From Bacillota bacterium (GTDB lineage Bacteria; Bacillota; Clostridia; Peptostreptococcales; Anaerovoracaceae): a stretch of 11,935 nt of DNA. The notes under the pieces are model-generated. The model saw only the letters and a list, made by a program, of their open reading frames with translations, was not told where the DNA came from and did not search any database. Numbering within the stretch: position 1 is the stretch's first letter; the number at the start of each line of letters is the position of its first letter. Positions 6,355 through 11,935 of this stretch are shown here, in pieces. A program made the translations under genes and the position numbers. The stretch covers positions 1 through 11,935 of the forward strand of contig JAFYFK010000226.1 in assembly GCA_017543805.1 (NCBI GenBank). The letters run 5' to 3'.

Positions 6355-7084
6355 TCTTTATGAGGCGGACCGGGCAGAACGCATCAGATATTACGCGGCC
6401 GCATGCGCGGCATTGGCTGTTCTGGGGTTTCTGTTTTACAGAAGTATTGCCGCGTCGGTCGTATGCACGGTCTTTTCAAAGCCTCTGGAAAAGGTGTATC
6501 TGAGATACCGCGCCAGATCCAGAAAGGAAAAACTGCTCGAAGGATTCAGGGATGTGCTGTATACGATATCCGGATCGGTATCGGCCGGGAGGCAGATGCC
6601 CGCGGCCATATCCGACGCCTGCGTCCAGACTGAATCCGCTTACGGGGCGGACAGTGATATCCACCGGGAGATGCGGCGGATCTGCGGGATCTACGGCAGC
6701 GCCCACGGGGATATCGCGGAACTCCTGACGGATTTCGGAAGGCGCAGCGGACTCGACGAAATAAGGCAGTTTGCAGCGTCGTATGAGATATGCCGCAAGA
6801 GTGGCGGAGACGTCGAAAGCGTATGCCTTAAAAGCGCGTCACTGCTGCTGGATAAAATATCTTTTCAAAGTGAAGTGCGTTCGATGACTGCTCAGAAAAA
6901 GCTGGACATCGCGCTGCTTTCATCGATGCCGGTGCTTGTTCTCCTGATGCTGAACCTTACTTCGTTCAGCTATGTTTCACCGCTGTATGCCGGTCCGGGC
7001 GGAAGGCTTCTTATGACCGTCTGCCTGGCCGGGATCGCGGCGGCGCTGCTGCTGAGCATCAGGATAACGGAGATCGACGTATGA
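6338..7084 (+). CDS. tadB: TadB-like inner-membrane platform protein
   Basis: TadB is a T2SSF (GspF)-family membrane protein that pairs with TadC to form the platform on which TadA assembles the pilus. The 248-residue product has a first membrane segment at about 20-43, followed by RS and a basic cytoplasmic stretch. The T2SSF domain contains LLEGFRDVLYTISGSVSAGRQ, and two more hydrophobic segments lie near 192-210 and 223-241. The start is uncertain. The frame is open well back into tadA, with ATGs at 6236 and 6242. I chose the TTG at 6338 because the protein then begins PENYDLYEAD, the short polar lead usual in this family, but no clear ribosome-binding site precedes it. The gene ends in an ATGA overlap with tadC. 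Confidence 0.88.
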   Translation: MPENYDLYEADRAERIRYYAAACAALAVLGFLFYRSIAASVVCTVFSKPLEKVYLRYRARSRKEKLLEGFRDVLYTISGSVSAGRQMPAAISDACVQTESAYGADSDIHREMRRICGIYGSAHGDIAELLTDFGRRSGLDEIRQFAASYEICRKSGGDVESVCLKSASLLLDKISFQSEVRSMTAQKKLDIALLSSMPVLVLLMLNLTSFSYVSPLYAGPGGRLLMTVCLAGIAAALLLSIRITEIDV

Positions 7085-8337
7085 AGGACATAAAGCCGGA
7101 ATGGCTGGTTTATGAGGGTGAAGACACCGCAGAAGAACTTAATCGCTGCGACGAACGCTTTAAGCGAAGCGTCGCGGCTGCCGCAGCCGCGGCGTTTGTC
7201 ATAGCGGCTGTTTCTATGGCTTCGGGGTTCTTTTCTCCGGGGATAGACGAGCTGCTTTCCCGGGGCGATTACGGAGAAGGCAGCCGGGAGATAGTGCTTG
7301 ATCTGGGAATGGATATAGGGGGACGGAGATATCATGAGGACGCGGACATCCTTATCCGGGAAAAAGAACTGAGCGAAGCGGACGCATATCATCTGTTTGA
7401 CCGGTGCGCAGAAAGTCTCCCAGCGGAGCTTGCGCAGCGCTTCGGGGACGGTCACGCGGTGTCGTCGGACATGGATCTGCCGTCGGAGTGGAACCATGTG
7501 GCTATCTCCTGGCGCAGCGAGGATCCTGAAATCGTCACAGACGACGGACAGCTTTTGCTTCCGCTTCCGGCTGAGGCCGTAAGTGTCCGTTTTTCCGTCT
7601 TCATGCATGCCGGAGGCCGGATAGAGGAAGGGCAGATAGAAGTCCCTCTGGACCCGTTCGCGGCAGATCCGGATCTTGTCGCCGAAAGAGTTGCGGCCGG
7701 GCTTTCCGAAGATCTTTCCGCTGACAGCAGAGGAAATGTACTTGAACTTCCTGCGGATTACAGGGGCGTGGCGCTTGAATGGAAGACCCCGGGCGTCAGA
7801 TTCCCGACCGTGGTCATCCCGCTGCTTTTACTGGCTGTGCTGGCGCTTTATTTTTCAAAGTACGACGCCTTAAAGCGGGAATGCGCAAAAAGAAGATCCG
7901 CTTTTGAGGCTTCAGTCCCGGACCTGAGCCTGAGGCTGGTGCTGTTCCTGAACGCGGGCCTGGTAGTCAGTTCGGCTCTGGATGAACTTATTGTTCAGAC
8001 TGAAAACGACCCGTCACCGCTGTTTCGCAAAATGCGGGAGATAAAGCGGCGGTGCGACGCCTCCAATTCAGGCTTTGAGGCTGCTTTCAGCGAATATGCC
8101 GCGTCTACGGGCAACAGGGATCTTACGAGGATCGCCACTATGATCTTCGAAAACAGCGGACGCGGAAGCGAACTTGCGTCAAAACTCGAAGCTGAACGCA
8201 GCAGGCAATGGTACGAAAGGCTTAACTCGGCGAAAGCAAGGGCAGGGGAAGCAGAGACAAAGCTTTGCCTGCCGCTGATGCTGCTCCTGATAGTACTGGT
8301 CATCATCGCGGCGGCTCCCGCGCTTATGAATATGTAA
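7081..8337 (+). CDS. tadC: TadC-like platform protein with extracytoplasmic Ig-like insertion
   Basis: The C-terminal part (about residues 259-418) is a T2SSF domain with a final membrane segment (395-414), as expected for TadC, the partner of TadB. The protein is longer than classical TadC (418 against roughly 300 residues). After a first membrane segment (about 31-52) comes a region of about 190 residues that should lie outside the cell, then a second segment (241-258). This insertion holds stretches such as DLPSEWNHVAISWRS (132-146), followed by a TDDGQL turn, and later ELPADYRGVALEW (222-234). They resemble the LP...I.W.S...dG pattern of atrophied bacterial Ig-like domains. The ATG at 7081 overlaps the tadB stop (ATGA). 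The next gene follows after 18 nt, the only true gap in the operon. Confidence 0.85.
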   Translation: MKDIKPEWLVYEGEDTAEELNRCDERFKRSVAAAAAAAFVIAAVSMASGFFSPGIDELLSRGDYGEGSREIVLDLGMDIGGRRYHEDADILIREKELSEADAYHLFDRCAESLPAELAQRFGDGHAVSSDMDLPSEWNHVAISWRSEDPEIVTDDGQLLLPLPAEAVSVRFSVFMHAGGRIEEGQIEVPLDPFAADPDLVAERVAAGLSEDLSADSRGNVLELPADYRGVALEWKTPGVRFPTVVIPLLLLAVLALYFSKYDALKRECAKRRSAFEASVPDLSLRLVLFLNAGLVVSSALDELIVQTENDPSPLFRKMREIKRRCDASNSGFEAAFSEYAASTGNRDLTRIATMIFENSGRGSELASKLEAERSRQWYERLNSAKARAGEAETKLCLPLMLLLIVLVIIAAAPALMNM

Positions 8338-8355
8338 AAGAAAAGGGGAAACGAT

Positions 8356-8532
8356 ATGAATACTTTACTGATGAGATTCAGAAAAAACCTGTTTTCGGAC
8401 AGCGAATCAGGCATGGAACTGGTACAGGTCGCAATACTTATAGCTATCGCAATAGTTTTGGGTCTTATTTTCAAGAACCAGATAACAGATTTCGTGAACA
8501 GTGTTTTCAAAGATCTTAAGGGAAGCTTTTAA
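8356..8532 (+). CDS. flp: Flp-type (Flp1-like) prepilin, 58 residues
   Basis: This is the likely fibre subunit of the Tad pilus. It has a basic leader (residues 1-19) ending in SESG, a predicted prepilin-peptidase cut after Gly19, and a mature chain of only 39 residues. The mature chain starts MELVQ, continues with a hydrophobic helix (about 25-39, VAILIAIAIVLGLIF) and ends in a short amphipathic tail (KNQITDFVNSVFKDLKGSF). That is the layout of Firmicute Flp1-like pilins. The usual Glu at mature position 5 is Gln (Gln24); a Glu sits at position 2 instead. The ATG at 8356 follows AAGGGGA at good spacing. The 3' end overlaps the next gene by 32 nt. Confidence is high for a Flp-family pilin, lower for it being the only major subunit. 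Confidence 0.88.
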   Translation: MNTLLMRFRKNLFSDSESGMELVQVAILIAIAIVLGLIFKNQITDFVNSVFKDLKGSF

Positions 8533-8755
8533 AAGCAGGGATGGTTACGCTATGGTGGAAGCGGCGCTTATCTTTCCGCTGATCATACTTATCGTGTTCG
8601 GAATAATAAGCATTTCGGTATCCAAATACAACGACGTTTCGGAAAGCTCGGGGCGGCATAAAGAGGATGCCCGGGCTTGGATTGAAGACAGCGGACTGCA
8701 TGCGGAGGACGCGCTGCGCGCGAGGTGGTTCCTTGAAAAAACTCAGGCAGAATGA
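8501..8755 (+). CDS. tadE: Small TadE-like pseudopilin
   Basis: The 84-residue product has a basic lead ending in RDG, then YAMVE and a single hydrophobic segment (AALIFPLIILIVFGIISISV), the TadE signature with Glu at position 5 after the glycine. TadE-type pseudopilins are cleaved by the prepilin peptidase and are needed for pilus assembly in studied Tad systems. The extracellular part is short (about 45 residues, charged), smaller than in classical TadE. The GTG at 8501 is the first possible start after an in-frame stop; it overlaps flp by 32 nt and has no clear ribosome-binding site, so translation may be coupled to flp. A start at the ATG at 8552 would remove the prepilin-like lead and is less likely. 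Confidence 0.85.
   Translation: MFSKILREAFKSRDGYAMVEAALIFPLIILIVFGIISISVSKYNDVSESSGRHKEDARAWIEDSGLHAEDALRARWFLEKTQAE
8722..8728 (+). promoter_or_regulatory. Shine-Dalgarno site that fixes the TTG start of the DUF5702 gene
   Basis: GAGGTGG lies four bases before the TTG at 8733, within the end of the TadE-like gene. It favours this start over the ATG at 8667, which lies inside the upstream gene and would place 22 unrelated residues before the prepilin-like lead. Confidence 0.6.
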
Positions 8756-10127
8756 CGGTTTCAGCACGGTATATCTTGTTCTGATAATGTCCTCGCTGAT
8801 ATTTCTGATAATCATCGCGTATGAAGCGGCAGCGGGAAACGCTGCTTCCGCCGCGGCGGAGAATATCTGCCTTACGGCCGGAAGGTCTGTGCTGTCGGAA
8901 TACCAGCCTCAGCTGTATTCGAGATACGGGATCTTTGCGCTTAAAGCAAGAGATGACGATCTTTCGGAGATCGCTTCTTATTACATCGGAAGATCCTGTG
9001 GCGGCAGAGGTGTCGTCGCAGTGTCGCTGACAGACTGCGAAGTAAATACGGAAAGATATCCCGGGCTGAGCGCGGCAGCCTTGTCTGAGCAGATAAACAG
9101 GCTTGGCATGCTTTGCGCCGCAAAGGCTGTTTTAGATGAAACTGATCTTGCGGCGCTTTTCGGAAGTCTGGCGGATTCGGAGCAGGTCAATTCGGAAAAA
9201 GCCTCGCAGAGCCTGCGGGACCTAAATAGCCTTAAGGATTATACTGATGCGGAACCTGCTTATGAGGATCCCGAGACAGGGGAACTGATAGAGGAAAAGT
9301 CCGAAAGTCCGGAAGCTGCCGAAACGCGCAGGCAGGCCAGAAGGCTGCTTCAGGATTACAAAAAAGCGACCGATCCTGACTGCGCAGGCGAAGCGCCTGA
9401 CGGAGGAAAAGTTCTTGACCGGGCTGCCGCGGGTTCTCTTCCGACGGCAGATCTGGGCATAGGCAAAACAGCTTCGGTGCTGCTTTCCGGCGGGGCTTTG
9501 GAGATCGGAGGACGCAGTGTGCTTACCGGAGAATATATCCTGACCGTCTGTTCAGACGCGCTGGGGCCGAATCCCGAAGGCGCTCTGTCGTATGAATCAG
9601 AATACATTCTGTACGGCAGTGGCAGCGACAGGGAAAACGCCGCCGCTGCAAGACGGGCAGTGTTTGGGATACGCTTTGCCGCAAACCTGGCGGAGATATT
9701 TGCCGATCCGGAAAAGATGTCGGAGCTGAGTTCGATTGCGGCATCTGCCTTCAGTTTTATCCCCCTTCCGGCGGCGGTATTCATGCTGGCTTCGATCGAC
9801 GCCGGCATCCGTGCCGGAGAAGAGCTTTCCGAAATAATGGACGGAGGGACCGTTCCTCTCATAAAAACAGTCCCGTCGTTCGGAAGCTACCGCGATTATC
9901 TGAGGATCCTGCTGCTCGCGCTTGATAACGATATTAAGACCGCAAGGCTTATGGATATTATGCAGCTTGAGGTCCAAAGGATCTCAGGCAGGGGATTCTG
10001 TTTCAGGGATTATGCTTACGGTTTCGAACTGCACGCGGAATTCGATAAACCGGTCAGGTTCTCGAGATTTCTTGATATAGGCGACAGGCGACATGGGGAG
10101 ATCAATCAGATTCATACGTACAGATAA
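8733..10127 (+). CDS. DUF5702 family pilus-operon protein, single membrane anchor
   Basis: The 464-residue protein starts KKLRQNDG, then FSTVY and one hydrophobic segment (about 12-33). The rest is predicted to be outside the cell. Just after the anchor comes the family pattern of small residues followed by LSEYQPQLYSRYGIFAL, and near the C-terminus LRILLLAL, then RLMDIMQLEVQR, both usual in DUF5702 proteins of Firmicute Tad operons. Biochemical function is unknown; position and anchor suggest a minor pilin or a TadG/TadF-like assembly factor. The lead resembles a prepilin (Gly9 followed by FSTVY), but mature position 5 is Tyr, not Glu, so cleavage is doubtful. Start chosen at the TTG at 8733 because of the ribosome-binding site GAGGTGG. 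The gene overlaps its neighbours by 23 and 35 nt. Confidence 0.82.
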   Translation: MKKLRQNDGFSTVYLVLIMSSLIFLIIIAYEAAAGNAASAAAENICLTAGRSVLSEYQPQLYSRYGIFALKARDDDLSEIASYYIGRSCGGRGVVAVSLTDCEVNTERYPGLSAAALSEQINRLGMLCAAKAVLDETDLAALFGSLADSEQVNSEKASQSLRDLNSLKDYTDAEPAYEDPETGELIEEKSESPEAAETRRQARRLLQDYKKATDPDCAGEAPDGGKVLDRAAAGSLPTADLGIGKTASVLLSGGALEIGGRSVLTGEYILTVCSDALGPNPEGALSYESEYILYGSGSDRENAAAARRAVFGIRFAANLAEIFADPEKMSELSSIAASAFSFIPLPAAVFMLASIDAGIRAGEELSEIMDGGTVPLIKTVPSFGSYRDYLRILLLALDNDIKTARLMDIMQLEVQRISGRGFCFRDYAYGFELHAEFDKPVRFSRFLDIGDRRHGEINQIHTYR

Positions 10128-10878
10128 CAGAGGTTCGCTTACTGTTGACGCGGCGTTCTGCCTTCCGATATTTATTGCCGCAATGGCTTTGCTCGTCATG
10201 CTTATCCCTCAGGCAGGGATCGAGGAGAGCGCCAGGCGCGGTATGACCGTCAGCGCCATGACGACTGTCGACGCGGCTCCGGTCTTCGGGGAGGACGAGT
10301 CTGCGGGAGCGTCGGCAGCGGTCTATCTTGCGGCTTTTTCATCATATAAACACGCCGAAGGGAACATCGGAGGCGTTTATACCGGGCCGGTGTTTTTCGG
10401 TGAGGAAGCGGTACTGGACAGCGGACTTTACATAGACCATATTGCGTCCTCATCCGCGCTTATCCGCACAAAGATGCCGCTCCCCGGCCTTTTTTTCAGA
10501 TATATGCACGCATCTGAGAACATAGCATTCAGACCGTTTGCCGGAGAGTCTTCCGAGGGTCCGGACGCGGACAGCTTAAGGGTCTATGTTTTTCCGAAAC
10601 GGGGAGAACGCTATCATATCGCGGGATGCCAGGTGTTGAAGAACGGCGGGGTCCAGACAGTTCTGACCGCGTCTTTAAGAAAGCGCCTCAAGGCATGCAC
10701 TATATGCGACCCGGGAGATCTGCCGGACGGGGCTCCGGTCTATATGTACAGCTCGCAGAGCGGAGCGTACCACAGAAAAAGCTGTTCCATAGTGACTAAA
10801 ACATTCATAAGCATGCCGCGAAGCGAGGCTGTTGAGAGGGGATATACACCCTGTATGGTATGCGGAGGCGGAGGATGA
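10093..10878 (+). CDS. TadE/G-like pseudopilin with two C-terminal zinc-type modules
   Basis: The 261-residue protein has a basic lead ending in DNRG, then SLTVD and the hydrophobic segment AAFCLPIFIAAMALLVMLI, a TadE/TadG-like anchor with Asp where Glu is usual. Residues about 45-160 are a variable outer domain. Residues 164-257 are two tandem modules, each with H-x3-C and C-x2-C at identical spacing: H175/C179/C202/C205 and H227/C231/C254/C257. The second module (AYHRKSC ... GYTPCMVC) closely resembles the Ada-like zinc-binding motif found at the end of some extracellular nucleases. Both should lie outside the membrane. The ATG at 10093 overlaps the previous gene by 35 nt and has only a weak ribosome-binding site. 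The Gly-rich tail doubles as the ribosome-binding site of the next gene. Confidence 0.82.
   Translation: MGRSIRFIRTDNRGSLTVDAAFCLPIFIAAMALLVMLIPQAGIEESARRGMTVSAMTTVDAAPVFGEDESAGASAAVYLAAFSSYKHAEGNIGGVYTGPVFFGEEAVLDSGLYIDHIASSSALIRTKMPLPGLFFRYMHASENIAFRPFAGESSEGPDADSLRVYVFPKRGERYHIAGCQVLKNGGVQTVLTASLRKRLKACTICDPGDLPDGAPVYMYSSQSGAYHRKSCSIVTKTFISMPRSEAVERGYTPCMVCGGGG
10582..10863 (+). repeat. Tandem HxxxC-CxxC modules in the TadE/G-like protein
   Basis: The two copies begin VYVF and VYMY, and their four putative metal ligands fall in the same register (His, +4 Cys, +23 Cys, +3 Cys) with a period of 52 residues. The first copy has lost the GY.PC context of the second (it reads KACTIC) but keeps all four ligands. 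Confidence 0.75.
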
Positions 10879-11420
10879 CTAAACTCGAATACACAATTGA
10901 AAACGGAGCTGTACTGCCGTATCAGCTGGAAGTTCTGCGGTCCGGGCAGTGCAAAGCGCTGCTTCCGGGTTCGTACTACATAGAAGACGGAGCGGTGCAT
11001 ATTATCTGCGAACTGTCGGGTACCGTAAGTCTTTTTGATATGCTCAGGACAGACGGAAACGAGCTGCTTTCGGGTTTCAGAAGCCTTCTGGGAGCAATGC
11101 GGAGAATAATAGAAGCATCGTCGCTTGCGGAAGGATATCTCATAGACGGCTCAAATCTGTCCTTCAGCGCGGAAGATATTTATTTTGGAGCTGACGACGG
11201 CCGCGCAAGGCTAATCTTAAAACCCGACAAAGACAGCCTGGCAGAGGCGGTCTATTCTCTCTGCGGGGAAATACGAAAGCGCTGTCCGTCAGTAAACGCT
11301 GACGCGCTCGCTGAAAGGATCAAAAAAGAAGCAGCGAGAGGAACTCTGGGGAGCGGCAGGATGCTCAGAGTGCTCAGTTCGTGGGAGTTCGAACTCAGCG
11401 ACGGCTCTGCCCGCAGCTGA
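10875..11420 (+). CDS. DUF6382 protein, last gene of the pilus operon
   Basis: The 181-residue product lacks a signal peptide or membrane segment and should be cytoplasmic. The pattern LPGSYYIEDGAVHIICELSG, then GYLIDGSNLSFSAEDIYFG and a short strand ending in LILKPD, matches the DUF6382 domain often found in Firmicute Tad operons. In those proteins it commonly precedes an FHA phosphopeptide-binding domain; here the chain stops soon after the domain and no FHA sequence follows. Its role is unknown, possibly regulatory. The ATG at 10875 overlaps the preceding stop (ATGA), with GGAGG at 10864-10868. An in-frame ATG at 10860 would lie before that ribosome-binding site and is rejected. Assignment rests on motif memory and context, so moderate confidence. 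Confidence 0.76.
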   Translation: MTKLEYTIENGAVLPYQLEVLRSGQCKALLPGSYYIEDGAVHIICELSGTVSLFDMLRTDGNELLSGFRSLLGAMRRIIEASSLAEGYLIDGSNLSFSAEDIYFGADDGRARLILKPDKDSLAEAVYSLCGEIRKRCPSVNADALAERIKKEAARGTLGSGRMLRVLSSWEFELSDGSARS

Positions 11421-11431
11421 AGCGCGGGTTT
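11410..11431 (+). terminator. Weak candidate terminator at the end of the pilus operon
   Basis: CCCGC (11410-11414) can pair with GCGGG (11424-11428) across a 9-nt loop that contains the stop codon of the DUF6382 gene, followed by only three T's. The stem is short, so some read-through into the ydbC-like gene is likely. It is the only hairpin seen in the 53-nt gap. Confidence 0.3.
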
Positions 11432-11473
11432 CATATATATTTGCGAAAACTGAGATGATCGAAAGGAGAAAAA

Positions 11474-11800
11474 ATGGATTACGAAATCTGGGAAGACGAC
11501 GCGTTTGTTATGGAGACCGGTGAAAGCTACGGTGAGGCTAAGGAAAGGCGTCCTCTGGAAGTGAAGATCGTGGAGCATCTGGCGGTATTCAGAAGCAACG
11601 CGAGCGGCTGGGCAAAGGAACTGAATATGGTTTCCTGGGGAGGCAACCAGCCTAAGTTCGACATACGCGAATGGTCTCCGGACCATACGAAAATGTCAAA
11701 GGGAGTCACGCTTTCAAACGCGGAAGCAGAGACGCTTTTCAAATGCATGCAGCGCAAAGGGATAGGTGAAGAAAAAGCCGCTTTGGCGGCGTCATTCTGA
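11474..11800 (+). CDS. ydbC: PC4/YdbC-family single-strand nucleic-acid-binding protein
   Basis: The 108-residue protein matches the bacterial PC4 (transcription coactivator p15) family typified by YdbC: VKIVEHLAVFRSNASGW (residues about 29-45), then KELNMVSWGG and the PKFDIREWSPDH stretch, then MSKGVTLSNAEAETL. These small dimeric beta-sheet proteins bind single-stranded DNA or RNA; the cellular role in bacteria is poorly known. The acidic first 25 residues are an extension ahead of the core. The ATG at 11474 follows AAAGGAG at good spacing. The gene sits 53 nt after the pilus operon, separated by at most a weak terminator, so it may be partly co-transcribed, although nothing links it functionally to pili. 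Confidence 0.9.
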   Translation: MDYEIWEDDAFVMETGESYGEAKERRPLEVKIVEHLAVFRSNASGWAKELNMVSWGGNQPKFDIREWSPDHTKMSKGVTLSNAEAETLFKCMQRKGIGEEKAALAASF

Positions 11801-11829
11801 CGATTAAACTACAGTTATCCGCTGCTTTA

Positions 11830-11838
11830 TGGTATAAT
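11830..11838 (+). promoter_or_regulatory. Extended -10 promoter before the last partial gene
   Basis: TGG followed by a perfect TATAAT (11833-11838) forms an extended -10 element. The expected -35 position (11810-11815, TACAGT) is poor, which such elements tolerate. Transcription would start near 11844, at the base of the hairpin that follows. Confidence 0.5.
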
Positions 11839-11843
11839 GATAA

Positions 11844-11870
11844 CGGCCGCAATTCTGCGGCCGCTTATTG
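11844..11870 (+). terminator. GC-rich hairpin, terminator of ydbC or 5' leader hairpin
   Basis: CGGCCGCA (11844-11851) pairs perfectly with TGCGGCCG (11856-11863) around a 4-nt loop, followed by CTTATTGCTT. As a terminator for ydbC it has a strong stem but a weak U-run. It lies right after the -10 box, so it would also form the very 5' end of any RNA started there. Confidence 0.5.
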
Positions 11871-11893
11871 CTTACATCGGAGAATATCATTTA

Positions 11894-11935
11894 ATGAAGC
11901 AGCAGGGCAATTTCGCCGAGGGATCGATCTCCAAG
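11894..11935 (+). CDS. Start of an unidentified gene, possibly a MATE-family transporter (3' end cut)
   Basis: Only 14 codons are visible (MKQQGNFAEGSISK). The ATG at 11894 follows GGAGA at somewhat long spacing and an upstream extended -10 promoter. A short polar lead with the pattern NF.EGSI.K is common just before the first membrane helix of Firmicute MATE-family efflux proteins, which is the only basis for the suggestion. It could be something else. Confidence 0.4.
   Translation, partial: MKQQGNFAEGSISK

Noticed and set aside
6970..7608. A 212-codon minus-strand open frame across the tadB/tadC junction
   Set aside because: Both tadB and tadC are supported by membrane segments and T2SSF motifs; the antisense frame has no start signal or family resemblance.
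8667..8732. ATG start for the DUF5702 protein 22 codons earlier
   Set aside because: It lies in the middle of the TadE-like gene, lacks a good ribosome-binding site and would put unrelated residues before the prepilin-like lead.
11421..11473. Separate promoter for the ydbC-like gene (TATATT near 11435)
   Set aside because: No acceptable -35 box or extended -10 accompanies it; it is simply AT-rich sequence.
11857..11864. GCGGCCGC palindrome as a special recognition site
   Set aside because: It is explained as one arm of the hairpin at 11844-11863 and occurs once.
1..11935. CRISPR arrays, tRNA or rRNA genes, insertion sequences, phage or attachment-site signatures
   Set aside because: None was seen on reading either strand; no direct repeats flank the pilus operon to suggest recent insertion.

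Overview
The window (about 50% GC, tightly packed) looks like a chromosomal segment of a low-complexity-envelope Firmicute, most likely an anaerobic Clostridia member. The evidence is a single-chain (alpha2) glycyl-tRNA synthetase, an S21 protein with the typical basic tail, a DUF4342 protein beside recO, and a Tad pilus operon of monoderm type (Flp1-like pilin, DUF5702 and DUF6382 proteins, no secretin or CpaB/RcpC gene). The exact genus cannot be read from the sequence.

Left part (1-4136), housekeeping genes. The window opens inside era (+), which converges on a minus-strand block read recO -> DUF4342 protein -> glyQS -> rpsU. A symmetrical hairpin between era and rpsU can terminate both. 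rpsU has its own near-consensus sigma-A promoter. Many Firmicutes carry era-recO-glyQS in one direction, so this block looks like a local inversion.

Divergent control region (4137-4331). It is AT-rich and holds a near-consensus promoter (TTGACA, 17 nt, TAAATT with an extended -10) for the operon to its right. Three TGGAA-type half-sites in alternating orientation lie just upstream of it.

Centre and right (4332-11420), a nine-gene Tad/Flp type IVc pilus operon. Order: tadZ-like polar-localisation ATPase with a degenerate P-loop, tadA/cpaF motor ATPase, tadB, a tadC-like platform protein carrying a large extracytoplasmic Ig-like insertion, a 58-residue Flp prepilin, a small TadE-like pseudopilin, a DUF5702 protein, a second TadE-like protein ending in two tandem HxxxC/CxxC zinc-type modules, and a DUF6382 protein. 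Every junction but one (tadC/flp, 18 nt) is an overlap, and several starts are TTG or GTG, so the operon appears strongly translation-coupled. TadA would power assembly on the TadB/TadC platform, TadZ would position it, Flp would form the fibre, and the pseudopilin-like proteins would form tip or initiation complexes. No prepilin peptidase is present, so processing would need one encoded elsewhere.

Right end (11421-11935). A PC4/YdbC-type single-strand nucleic-acid-binding protein gene is followed by an extended -10 promoter running directly into a GC-rich hairpin, then by the first 14 codons of a gene that may encode a MATE-type transporter.
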